From Regnicoccus_A sp014224355 (lineage in GTDB: Bacteria; Cyanobacteriota; Cyanobacteriia; PCC-6307; Cyanobiaceae): DNA of 64,000 nt. Positions 33,584 to 41,306 of the stretch are shown here, piece by piece. The translations under genes and the position numbers were made by a program. Under the pieces are notes generated by a model that was not told the DNA's origin, made no database searches, and worked only from the letters and a program-made list of their open reading frames with translations. Within the stretch, counting starts at the first letter, position 1, and every line of letters begins with the position of its first letter. The DNA is taken from contig NZ_CP154799.1 of the NCBI RefSeq assembly GCF_050920705.1, forward strand, positions 124,001 through 188,000. Direction: 5' to 3'.

Positions 33584-36196
33584 TCATACCGTCCCGACCT
33601 CATGTCGACTGCCGTGCCGTGCTAGACCCTCGGCCACCTGTCGCGCCAGATCCACCAGGTGGTGCAGGTTGCTCTCCGACTGAGCGGACTCGAGGAAATC
33701 CTGCGGCTCGGGAGAGTCTTGCTCATCCATGCAGGCAATCGCCTGCCGCACCGGAGCGAACAGCCAATCGAGCGCCTGTCGTTCACTCCCGTTGAGCAGT
33801 TCCTCCCCATCCCCTTCAACCGATTGTTGTTTGCACTCAAAACAGCCAAGCTTCCATGGCTCCTCATGCAGCAACTGTCCCGGCAACTCCTCCACCCGCT
33901 CCCGCCAGGCCTCCGGCTGCGCCATGTTGAACACATGCTTCTCCGGCAGATCCATCGGCTCGAGCGCCAGAAAGGGATTCGGCGCCAGACCCAGGAAGCC
34001 GCTCACCTCCTCCAGCACCTCGGCCCGGCACTGCACCAGACGGCTGAAGCTCACCAGCTTCAGCTGGCCCACCGGCGCGGCCGCCAGGGGAATCGCCAGC
34101 GACTGCAGATAGATATCACACAAGTTGGACAGCGAGCCATCCGCCAGGCGCCAGGCCTCCGGATAGTGGGCCATCATCCGCCGCGTGGCGGCGATCTGCT
34201 CCAATGGATCCCGCACCATCAGCACCGCCTGGTGCTGGGGCAGTGAGCGAAACAGCACATCCGCCACCAGCGGCAGCGTGCAGGAGCGCTCCAGCACGTT
34301 CACAGCGCCATAGGCCCGCGAGAAAGCCATCGCCTCCTTCGGGGTGAGGGCTTGCACCGCCCGGAACCAGGCCTCCAGCAGCGTATAGGAGCGATCGGTT
34401 TTGATCGCCTGATCCAGGCCCCTTGGCTCCAGGTCGTTCGCCTTCACCAGCGGATGCTGTGGCCGGTGCTCCGCCAGGGCTAGCCGCAGCTCGGCGCCAT
34501 CGCGCCGCAGCACCGGATCAGGCCCGAAGCAGGCGATGAACTGGAACAGGAAGTGGTTCTCCGGAATGCCGAAGAAGCTCAGGTATCGGCAGAGCTGGCT
34601 CTGCAGCAGGGTGCCGCCGGAGCGCGCCGGCCCCAGGATCGACACCAGGTTGATCCGCGGCTTCTCCGGGCCGATCCCCTCCCTGCCCACATACACCGGT
34701 GTGGGGCAGCGCTGCCGGAACGCTGTGGCGGCCTCGTCCCACGCCGCCTCCGGATGCCGATGCGGGAACTTGGCGTTGGAGGGGGGCAGTAGGCCGGCCG
34801 CCAGGAAATGGCCCGCATACCAGCTCTCGAAAAACACCGTAGCCGCCTCGCTCCAGCCGCAGCGGTGGCTCGCCATCAGCTGCGCAAAGGCCACCCGGTC
34901 GCACTGCGGCGCGAACAGCCGCGGCATCTGCGCCCACAGGGCCAGGGTGCTGAAGGCGGGCGCGAACAGCACGATGCAGCTGGTGTCGACATGGCGGCGG
35001 GTGCGCTCCTCCTCCGGCAGGCAGGTGAGCCGGCGGCCGTCGGGAAACACGATGTGCCGCCCGCTGAACACCACCTCCCAGTCGCCCTGCTGCTGGGTGG
35101 CGATGGCCCGCTCCAGGTGCTCGGGGGCGAACCAGTTGTCGGCATCGAGAAAGGCGATGGCATCGAAGCCCTCGTTCATCGCCGCCAGCCCGCCGAGGCT
35201 GCGGGGGGTGTTGCCGTTGTCGGCATGGCCCACCCCCAGCACGATGTGGCGGCAGTCCCAGCCGGCCACCTCGGCGTGGCCCGGCCCATCGGCCACCAGC
35301 ACATGGGTGCAGGGCACCGTCTGGGCAAGCACCGACTCATGGCAGCGGCGCAGCACCTCCACCGGCTCGTTGTGGTAAGGCGTGACCACCGCCACGCGCC
35401 AGGCCCGCTGCGGGGCAGGGTCATGGTCTTCGACCTGGGCGGTGGCGGCGGGCGTGGCATCCGGCAGGCCGAGGGCCTGGCGGTAACGCCGCAGGTAGTG
35501 CGCCGGTGGGAAACCCGCTGCGTCCTGGGGCAGCGACTCGAACAGTTGCTGGCCATTGCGCGCGATCCACAGCCGCTTGTCCACCGTGTTGGAGCCGTGG
35601 CCGATGCAGGTGAGCGTGCGGAAGGGGTCGAGCTGACGCAGCGGCGTGGTGAACTCCTCCAGAAACGACGCCTCCTCTGCCTTCTCGGCATCCGGGTCAA
35701 AGTGATGCCCGGCCTCCACGTAGCTGCGCCGGTAGGCCAGCGTGTTGGCCGTGGCCCGGGTGGGCCCGTAGAAGGGCGTGAGCCAGCGGCTGCCCTCCGG
35801 CAGCAGCAGCAGCGGCAGGCGGCTGCAGCCCACCACCGCCACGTCGTCGGCGAGGGCTTCCACAGCTTCGCGGACGCGGCAGCGGGGGTAGTAGTCGTCG
35901 TCGTCGAACAGCACCAGCACCTCGCCGCTGCTGCGCTCGTGGCAGAGATTGCGCTTGGCACCGATCGGCAGTCGTGTATCGAGCGCTACATCCACCACCG
36001 AAATGCCGGCCTCCCGCACGCGAGAGAAATCGGGCGGATCGCCGTGCGTCGAGTCATCAACCACGACCCATTCCAGCCGCTCGGCCGGATAGTCCTGCGC
36101 GATCACGCACTCCATCAGCAGCGGCAGCAGATGCCGCCGGTTGTGGGTGATCGTGCAGAGGGAGACGGTGGGCAGCTGCGGAACCAGCTCAGTCAT
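33584..36196 (-). CDS. GT2-GT2-sulfotransferase fusion protein
   Basis: The 870-residue protein has three domains. Residues about 8-240 are a GT2 domain (TVSLCTITHNRRHLLPLL, LVLFDDDDYYPRCR with a DxD-type acidic run). Residues about 290-480 are a second GT2-like domain (WRVAVVTPYHNEPVEVLRRC, DAIAFLDADNWFAPEHL). Residues about 540-870 are a sulfotransferase-like domain with ILGPARSGGTLLQSQL (phosphate loop) and VLMVRDPLEQIAATRRMM (3'-phosphate motif). It may elongate and sulfate one acceptor. The start at 36196 is followed at once by the first GT2 strand. The gene is GC-rich, unlike the island genes, and divergent from the double-glycine peptide gene. Confidence 0.85.
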   Translation of the reverse strand: MTELVPQLPTVSLCTITHNRRHLLPLLMECVIAQDYPAERLEWVVVDDSTHGDPPDFSRVREAGISVVDVALDTRLPIGAKRNLCHERSSGEVLVLFDDDDYYPRCRVREAVEALADDVAVVGCSRLPLLLLPEGSRWLTPFYGPTRATANTLAYRRSYVEAGHHFDPDAEKAEEASFLEEFTTPLRQLDPFRTLTCIGHGSNTVDKRLWIARNGQQLFESLPQDAAGFPPAHYLRRYRQALGLPDATPAATAQVEDHDPAPQRAWRVAVVTPYHNEPVEVLRRCHESVLAQTVPCTHVLVADGPGHAEVAGWDCRHIVLGVGHADNGNTPRSLGGLAAMNEGFDAIAFLDADNWFAPEHLERAIATQQQGDWEVVFSGRHIVFPDGRRLTCLPEEERTRRHVDTSCIVLFAPAFSTLALWAQMPRLFAPQCDRVAFAQLMASHRCGWSEAATVFFESWYAGHFLAAGLLPPSNAKFPHRHPEAAWDEAATAFRQRCPTPVYVGREGIGPEKPRINLVSILGPARSGGTLLQSQLCRYLSFFGIPENHFLFQFIACFGPDPVLRRDGAELRLALAEHRPQHPLVKANDLEPRGLDQAIKTDRSYTLLEAWFRAVQALTPKEAMAFSRAYGAVNVLERSCTLPLVADVLFRSLPQHQAVLMVRDPLEQIAATRRMMAHYPEAWRLADGSLSNLCDIYLQSLAIPLAAAPVGQLKLVSFSRLVQCRAEVLEEVSGFLGLAPNPFLALEPMDLPEKHVFNMAQPEAWRERVEELPGQLLHEEPWKLGCFECKQQSVEGDGEELLNGSERQALDWLFAPVRQAIACMDEQDSPEPQDFLESAQSESNLHHLVDLARQVAEGLARHGSRHEVGTV

Positions 36197-36376
36197 GGCT
36201 TCACAGCGCTGCTGGCCGGCGATGCAAGTTGTGGTTGATACCACGCCAGTGAAAAGCCAGTCAAGCAGCGGACTTTGCAAGCTGTATCCTGAGCTACAAA
36301 ATGCGGATCGCGCACAAGAAACCCCTACCCATGTGGCAAGACCCTGACAGGAAATCGGGAGAGAACTCAGACGAAG

Positions 36377-36405
36377 TTGACTTTGAGCATCCAGACGTGT
36401 AGAAT
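36377..36405 (+). promoter_or_regulatory. Consensus-like promoter of the double-glycine peptide gene
   Basis: TTGACT (36377-36382) and TAGAAT (36400-36405) are separated by exactly 17 bases, an excellent sigma-70-type match. Transcription would start near 36412 and give a leader of about 30 bases. A strong Shine-Dalgarno, GGAGG (36428-36432), lies 9 bases before the ATG at 36442. Confidence 0.75.
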
Positions 36406-36441
36406 TGCATGGAAAACCTTTTTATCTGGAGGTCCTAATCC

Positions 36442-36597
36442 ATGGGTCATTTCACCCAACTCAACGACGACGACGCCGAGCTGCTTGCGGGTGGCAAAAA
36501 GCCAGCAAATGCGAGCACTGCCTACGACGGCAGCAATTACGGCCAGTACACAAAGTTCACTGACCCCGCATCCCAAGGGAATCCCAGCACCCTGTGA
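36442..36597 (+). CDS. Double-glycine leader peptide, candidate secreted or RiPP-like precursor
   Basis: This 51-residue gene is easily missed. The leader MGHFTQLNDDDAELLAGG (residues 1-18) is acidic and ends in a GG cleavage site with Leu at -4 and -5, as in substrates of C39-peptidase ABC transporters. The predicted core (residues 19-51) is Cys-free, starts KKPANAST and is rich in Ser (4), Thr (4), Tyr (3) and Asn (3). It therefore cannot form lanthionine or disulfide bridges. The start is fixed by a strong GGAGG site and a near-consensus promoter, and the gene ends at an intrinsic terminator. A C39 ABC exporter and HlyD adaptor are convergent with it immediately downstream. Function (bacteriocin, signal or surface peptide) is unknown. 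Confidence 0.8.
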   Translation: MGHFTQLNDDDAELLAGGKKPANASTAYDGSNYGQYTKFTDPASQGNPSTL

Positions 36598-36629
36598 TTT
36601 CTTTACATCTCTATTTTTTTTAATAATAG

Positions 36630-36653
36630 AGGCGGGGCCAACCCGCCTTTTTT
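36630..36653 (+). terminator. Intrinsic terminator after the peptide gene
   Basis: GGCGGG (36631-36636) pairs with CCCGCC (36642-36647) around a 5-base loop and is followed by six T residues. It lies 33 bases after the peptide stop codon and just before the convergent HlyD gene's 3' end. Confidence 0.85.
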
Positions 36654-36658
36654 ATTGG

Positions 36659-37882
36659 CTATTGGCCCACGAAGATCCGCGTCTTGCGCAGCACGAAGCG
36701 CATCAGCGTCTCCTCCCGGGTCACGATGTCCGCCTGCAACGGCATGCCGATCTTCACCTCACAACGCCGTGACTGACTGGTGAGGAAGGTCTGCTCCGGC
36801 TTGAGCGTCACCTCGTAGAGCTGGCTTGAGCCCACCGCCGTGCCCTCTGTGCCCAGCGTTCCGCCCCCCATGGGCAGGGCATCGGGAGAAACCGCCACCA
36901 CCTCCGCCCTCAAAGTGCCGAAATCCGGGTAGGGGCAGCCCGCAATCCGCAGGTCAGCCTGCTGCCCCGGCCGCACGGTTTCCACGTCCTCGCTGCGCAC
37001 GTTCACCTTCACCAGGCGCTCCGCATTGGACGGCGTGATCATCGCCAGCTCCTGGCCGGCGGCGATCGTCTGCATGGCGTTGCTCACCTGCAGACGGAAC
37101 ACGATCCCCGACACCGGTGCCCGCACCGTGGTCTTGCCCAGGTTGCGCCGCGCCTCCGCCGAGGTGGACACGATCGCGGCGATCTCCTTCTCCAGCTCCG
37201 CCTCTCGGTTCTGGGCCTGCGAACGCACGTCGGAGAGGTTCTCCACAGCCTGCTCCAGGGTGGCCCTTGCCTGGTTCAGATTGGCCAGTTTCCCCTCGTA
37301 CAGGCTCATCGAGGCCGCACCCTCCTGCGCCAGTCCCTCGTAGCGGTCGAATTCTGACTGGGCAAATCTCAGAGCCGACTCGGCTTTCTCCACCTCCAGC
37401 TTCGCCTTGGCCGCCTCCGCCTCCGCCTGGGCCAGCTGCGCCTTCACCTGCCGGGCCAGCGCCGACTGGCTCTGGTCGTACTGAAACACCTCGCCGCGCA
37501 GGCGGCTGCGATCGAGGGTCACCATCGGCTGGCCCGCCTCGATGCTCTCGTTGGTGCTCACGTCGATCGACACCACCCTCCCCTCGAACGGGGCATTCAC
37601 CAGCACCTGCTCACCCGCGGGCCGCACAGACCCCTGGGCGCGCACCACAACTCGGTAGGGGCACACCACCATGAAGCCCACCCCGAGCGCCACGCTGGCC
37701 ACCACAGCCGTGGTGCCGATCCGCAGCCAGGGCCTCACCGAAGGGACATAGTCCTCCAGGTCGAGCTTCGGCAGCAGTTCGGCTGGCACATCCCTGGCGG
37801 GCACGAAGGCTGCCACCTCGGCGCCGGGTCGGCGCACCAGCGGCACCTGATCGCGGCGGGATTCAGTGGGAGGCTGCGGCAT
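36659..37882 (-). CDS. HlyD-family periplasmic adaptor of a peptide exporter
   Basis: Starting at the ATG at 37882 (MPQPPTESRRDQVP), the protein of about 407 residues has one membrane segment near residues 55-75 (TTAVVASVALGVGFMVV). A biotinyl-lipoyl half-motif (VLVNAPFEGRVVSIDVS) follows, then a long Ala/Glu/Gln coiled coil (about 125-240), the second half-motif TTVRAPVSGIVFRLQV, and a C-terminal beta-barrel domain. It bridges the inner-membrane ABC transporter to an outer-membrane channel. Its start overlaps the transporter gene by 20 bases, so the two are translationally coupled. Confidence 0.9.
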   Translation of the reverse strand: MPQPPTESRRDQVPLVRRPGAEVAAFVPARDVPAELLPKLDLEDYVPSVRPWLRIGTTAVVASVALGVGFMVVCPYRVVVRAQGSVRPAGEQVLVNAPFEGRVVSIDVSTNESIEAGQPMVTLDRSRLRGEVFQYDQSQSALARQVKAQLAQAEAEAAKAKLEVEKAESALRFAQSEFDRYEGLAQEGAASMSLYEGKLANLNQARATLEQAVENLSDVRSQAQNREAELEKEIAAIVSTSAEARRNLGKTTVRAPVSGIVFRLQVSNAMQTIAAGQELAMITPSNAERLVKVNVRSEDVETVRPGQQADLRIAGCPYPDFGTLRAEVVAVSPDALPMGGGTLGTEGTAVGSSQLYEVTLKPEQTFLTSQSRRCEVKIGMPLQADIVTREETLMRFVLRKTRIFVGQ

Positions 37883-40049
37883 GCAGAGAGGGTGGCAGGA
37901 AACGGTCGAGGGCAGGAACCTTGGCCCGGTCCGCGTCGGAGATCGGCCCCTTGTAGAGCAGATTGCCGTTTTCAAGGTAGAGCAGCCAGTCACAGCAGGC
38001 GATCACACTGGGCCGGTGGCTGATCAGCACCGTGGTTCGGCCGCGCCGCTGCTTGAGCACATTCTCGAGCACCTTGCCCTCCAGCACCGGATCGAGGGCA
38101 CTGGTGGATTCATCCAGGATCAGATAGGGCGGATTGCTGATCAGGGCACGGGCGATCGCCAGCCGCTGCTTCTGCCCTCCGGAGAGGTTGGAGCCGAATT
38201 CACCGAGGTTGGTTTTGTAGCCATTCGGCAGATCCACGATGAAGTCGTCGGCCATGGCCAGCTTGCAGGCCTTCACGATCTCCTCGTAACTCGCCTCCGG
38301 ATGGGTGAAACGGAAGTTCTCCAGAATCGAACGGTTGAACAAGTGCGAGTCCTGCGTCACCAGGCACACCTGCTCCCGCAGGCAGTCCAGGGCGATGTCC
38401 CCCTGGAAGGCAACCCCATAGCGGATCGTGCCGTTCACCGGTGGGTACATGCCGCCGATCAGTTTGGCCAGCGTGCTCTTGCCGCTGCCGGAGCCCCCCA
38501 CCAGGGCCGTCACCTGTCCGCCGGGGATCCGGGCATTGAGGTTGTTGAGGGCGTTGCGGCGGCCGGGGTGTGCATAACTGAGCTTGCGCAGCTCGATCGG
38601 CTGGCGACCATCCAGCTCGATCCAGCTTTTCTTCTGCACATCCTCCTCCTCCGGCTTGGCCTCGAGCACATCACTGAGGCGCTTGAAGATCGATCGGTCG
38701 GCCAGCACCTGCACCAGGAAGCGGGAGGCTTCACGGAAGAAGGTGAGCACATTCATGCCCAGGCCTGTGAACGCCAGCAGCTGACCGATGGAAAGACTGC
38801 CCGCCAGCACAAACGTGCTGCCATACACCAGCAGACCGATATGCAGGAAACTGGAGAGCATGGCGATCGACCCATCACTGAGCAACCTCACCTGACCCTC
38901 ACGCCAGCTGAGGTTTCCCAGCTCACCGAAGTTGGCCTGGTATTCATCCCACGCCTGCTGGCCGGCATTGGTGGATTTGAGCAGCTGGGCGCCGCGGAAG
39001 AATTCCACCAGCAGCGCCTGATTGTCGGCGTTCTTACGGATCTGCTTGCCCGCGATCGCATACATGGGGGGCAGGAAGGCCATCTGCACGCCCACGATCA
39101 GCACATAGGCTCCCAGCGACACCAGGGTGAGCGGGGTGGAGTAGATGACCATCACCACCAGGGAGATCACCGCCACAAAGAAATCCGAGGGCAGATCCAC
39201 CAGCAGGGCGTTGAACATGCCGTTCACCCGCTCCATGTCGTTGATGCGGCTGAGGATGTCGCCGCTGCGGTGGGTGTCGAAATACTTCATCGGCATCCGC
39301 AGCAGCTTGTGGCCGTATTCGAGCAGCAGCCCCAGCTCCAGCCGCTCGAAGAAATAGGTGGAGATCTTGCCCTGCAGGAAATTTATCAGCGTGCGGAAGG
39401 CATAGATGGCCACCATGCCGATGCCCAGCACCCCCAGCAGCTGGGCATCGCGGCGCACGAGGATGTCGTCGGTGAGCACCTGCATCAGCAGCGGGATGCC
39501 GAGCCCGATCAGGCCGATGGCCATGTTGAGCGCCATCGCCCGCATCACCAGCCCGCCGTAGGGTCGCGCCAGGCGCAGCATCCGCCCCACGAAGTGGATC
39601 TTGCTTCTGTCGTCCGGCTGCTGGCGCAGCCGAGCCATGTCCGGCGAGAGGGTGAGCAGCACCCCATCGCCCCAGGCCTCGAGGAAGTCCCGGTGGCGCA
39701 GGCGCTGCACCCCCTTGCCAGGGTCTGCAATCACCACGTGTCGGCGCTGCACCGCGTAGAGCACCACCCAGTGGTTGCACTCCCAGTGGAGGATCGCCGG
39801 CAGCTCGATCTGGTGCACGTCGCGGAAGAACGTCTCATCCACGTCCGTGCGCAGAGCCCGGCAGTTGAAGCCCAGTTCGTCGGCGCCCCGCCGCAGGCCC
39901 AGCAGCGTGGTGCCCTGGTGGCCCGTGCCCACCAGGTGCCGCACCAGCGGGATCGACACCTTCTTGCCGTAGTGGCGGGCGATCATGGCCACACAGGCCG
40001 CGCCGCAATCCTCTTCGCTGTGCTGCTCGACGAAAGCGTAACGACGCAT
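37863..40049 (-). CDS. C39 peptidase-containing ABC transporter (PCAT), double-glycine peptide exporter
   Basis: The 728-residue protein begins with a C39 cysteine peptidase domain (about 1-140). The oxyanion Q9, catalytic C15 (in EEDCGAAC), H93 (NHWVVLY) and D109 (ADPGKGV) are all present. Six membrane helices follow (about 165-440), then an ABC domain with GGSGSGKST (Walker A), LSGGQKQRLAIARAL (signature) and YLILDESTSALD (Walker B). Such transporters cut leaders after GG and export the core peptide. It is co-transcribed with the HlyD gene and faces the 51-residue GG peptide. It is divergent from clpS, with about 78 bases between the starts. Confidence 0.95.
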   Translation of the reverse strand: MRRYAFVEQHSEEDCGAACVAMIARHYGKKVSIPLVRHLVGTGHQGTTLLGLRRGADELGFNCRALRTDVDETFFRDVHQIELPAILHWECNHWVVLYAVQRRHVVIADPGKGVQRLRHRDFLEAWGDGVLLTLSPDMARLRQQPDDRSKIHFVGRMLRLARPYGGLVMRAMALNMAIGLIGLGIPLLMQVLTDDILVRRDAQLLGVLGIGMVAIYAFRTLINFLQGKISTYFFERLELGLLLEYGHKLLRMPMKYFDTHRSGDILSRINDMERVNGMFNALLVDLPSDFFVAVISLVVMVIYSTPLTLVSLGAYVLIVGVQMAFLPPMYAIAGKQIRKNADNQALLVEFFRGAQLLKSTNAGQQAWDEYQANFGELGNLSWREGQVRLLSDGSIAMLSSFLHIGLLVYGSTFVLAGSLSIGQLLAFTGLGMNVLTFFREASRFLVQVLADRSIFKRLSDVLEAKPEEEDVQKKSWIELDGRQPIELRKLSYAHPGRRNALNNLNARIPGGQVTALVGGSGSGKSTLAKLIGGMYPPVNGTIRYGVAFQGDIALDCLREQVCLVTQDSHLFNRSILENFRFTHPEASYEEIVKACKLAMADDFIVDLPNGYKTNLGEFGSNLSGGQKQRLAIARALISNPPYLILDESTSALDPVLEGKVLENVLKQRRGRTTVLISHRPSVIACCDWLLYLENGNLLYKGPISDADRAKVPALDRFLPPSLHAAASH

Positions 40050-40126
40050 CCGCGCTCGGCTTCAGAGTTGGGATGCTAGAGGCTGCCTCAGCCAGACACC
40101 GCAACAACCGCGTCAGACTCCCAGCC

Positions 40127-40456
40127 ATGAGCGACACCATCCGTGCCACGGAGACCCCGACCCGCAGCCCCGGCGGTGCCGCGGTGATCGAGAAGGAGGT
40201 GCAGCGGGTGCGCAAGCCCTCGCCCCGCTACAAGGTGCTGCTGCACAACGACCCCGTCAACTCGATGGAGTATGTGGTCACCACCCTGCGCCAGGTGGTG
40301 CCCTCCCTGAGTGAGCAGGACGCCATCGCCGTGATGCTCGAGGCCCACAACACCGGCGTGGGTCTGGTGATCGTCTGTGATCTGGAGCCGGCCGAGTTCT
40401 ACAGCGAAACCCTCAAGGCCAAGGGCCTCTCCAGCACGATCGAACCGGAGAGCTGA
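40127..40456 (+). CDS. clpS: ATP-dependent Clp protease adaptor ClpS
   Basis: ClpS delivers N-degron substrates to ClpAP/ClpCP. The 109-residue protein has an extended N-terminus and the conserved core YKVLLHNDPVNSMEYVVTTL, with the HNDP substrate-binding block, then HNTGVGLVIVCDLEPAEFY. The ATG at 40127 is preferred over an upstream start because family similarity begins near it. The gene ends one base before the GTG of the CPBP protease gene, indicating coupling. Confidence 0.92.
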   Translation: MSDTIRATETPTRSPGGAAVIEKEVQRVRKPSPRYKVLLHNDPVNSMEYVVTTLRQVVPSLSEQDAIAVMLEAHNTGVGLVIVCDLEPAEFYSETLKAKGLSSTIEPES

Positions 40457-41287
40457 GTGCCAAGGCGCGCCTGGCTGGGCTGGATCAGCACCCTGCTCTA
40501 TCTGCCGCTGCTCTACGGCCTCGGCTGGCTGACGGTGCAACCCTTTGCGGCTGCCGGCCTGCTCAGCGGTTGGCGACCCGATCAGGTCGCCCTGCTGGGC
40601 ACGGTTCTGTCCTTTGCCCTGCTGCTGATCACCCTGCCGCTGCGCCTGAACACCGTGTGGAGGGAGCGCCGGCCCTGGCACGCCCTTGGGGTGGCCATGG
40701 GCTGGGGCGTGGGCCTGCGCTCCCTGCTGCGTGGCCTGATCAAAGCGCTGCTGCTGCTGCTGGTGGTGGTGGGGGTGCTGCTGATCAGCGGCCAGGCCCG
40801 CTGGAGCGGTGGACTGATCACGCCGGTGGAGATTCTCAATGCCGTGCTCTTGATCCTCGGGGTCGGCTTCGCCGAAGAGCTGGTGTTCCGGGGCTGGCTC
40901 TGGGGCGAGCTGAACCAGCGCCTGGGCTGGGGGCCGCGAGCGGATCAGAAGGCCCTGATCGCCCAGGCGGCGGTGTTCAGCCTGGCCCACACCCGCTTCA
41001 ACCTCGGCCTCGGGCCGATGGCGGGCTTGCTGGTGGGCCTGCTGCTGCTTGGTCTGGCCCTGGGGCTGCAGCGGCGGGCCGATGGCGGCTGCCTCTGGGG
41101 CGCCGTGGGGCTGCATGGCGGCCTGGTGGGGGGCTGGTTCTCCCTGCTGTCCGGGCCACTGGAGATCAACCCCGGCGTGCCCCTCTGGCTGGCCGGGCCC
41201 GGCGGAGCCGATCCCAACCCGATCGGTGGCCTGCTGGGCTGGGCCGCTCTGGCGGGCCTGCTCTGGGTGCGGCGGCGCTTCTGGTGA
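40457..41287 (+). CDS. CPBP-family intramembrane metalloprotease
   Basis: The 276-residue protein has about eight hydrophobic segments. It carries the CPBP (Abi) motifs GFAEELVFRGWLWG (EExxxR), AVFSLAHTRFN and GLHGGLVGGW, which line the active site of type II CAAX prenyl endopeptidase-like enzymes. In bacteria these proteins are linked to bacteriocin self-immunity or membrane protein processing. It starts with GTG directly after the clpS stop. An immunity role toward the nearby GG peptide is an attractive but unsupported idea. Confidence 0.85.
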   Translation: MPRRAWLGWISTLLYLPLLYGLGWLTVQPFAAAGLLSGWRPDQVALLGTVLSFALLLITLPLRLNTVWRERRPWHALGVAMGWGVGLRSLLRGLIKALLLLLVVVGVLLISGQARWSGGLITPVEILNAVLLILGVGFAEELVFRGWLWGELNQRLGWGPRADQKALIAQAAVFSLAHTRFNLGLGPMAGLLVGLLLLGLALGLQRRADGGCLWGAVGLHGGLVGGWFSLLSGPLEINPGVPLWLAGPGGADPNPIGGLLGWAALAGLLWVRRRFW

Positions 41288-41306
41288 AGAGGGCTGAGCG
41301 CGCTGC

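Noticed and set aside
37866..40079. A 737-codon plus-strand open frame opposite the C39 ABC transporter
   Set aside because: It is the His/Gln-rich antisense shadow of a complete, motif-rich gene. GC-rich DNA rarely contains stops in that frame.
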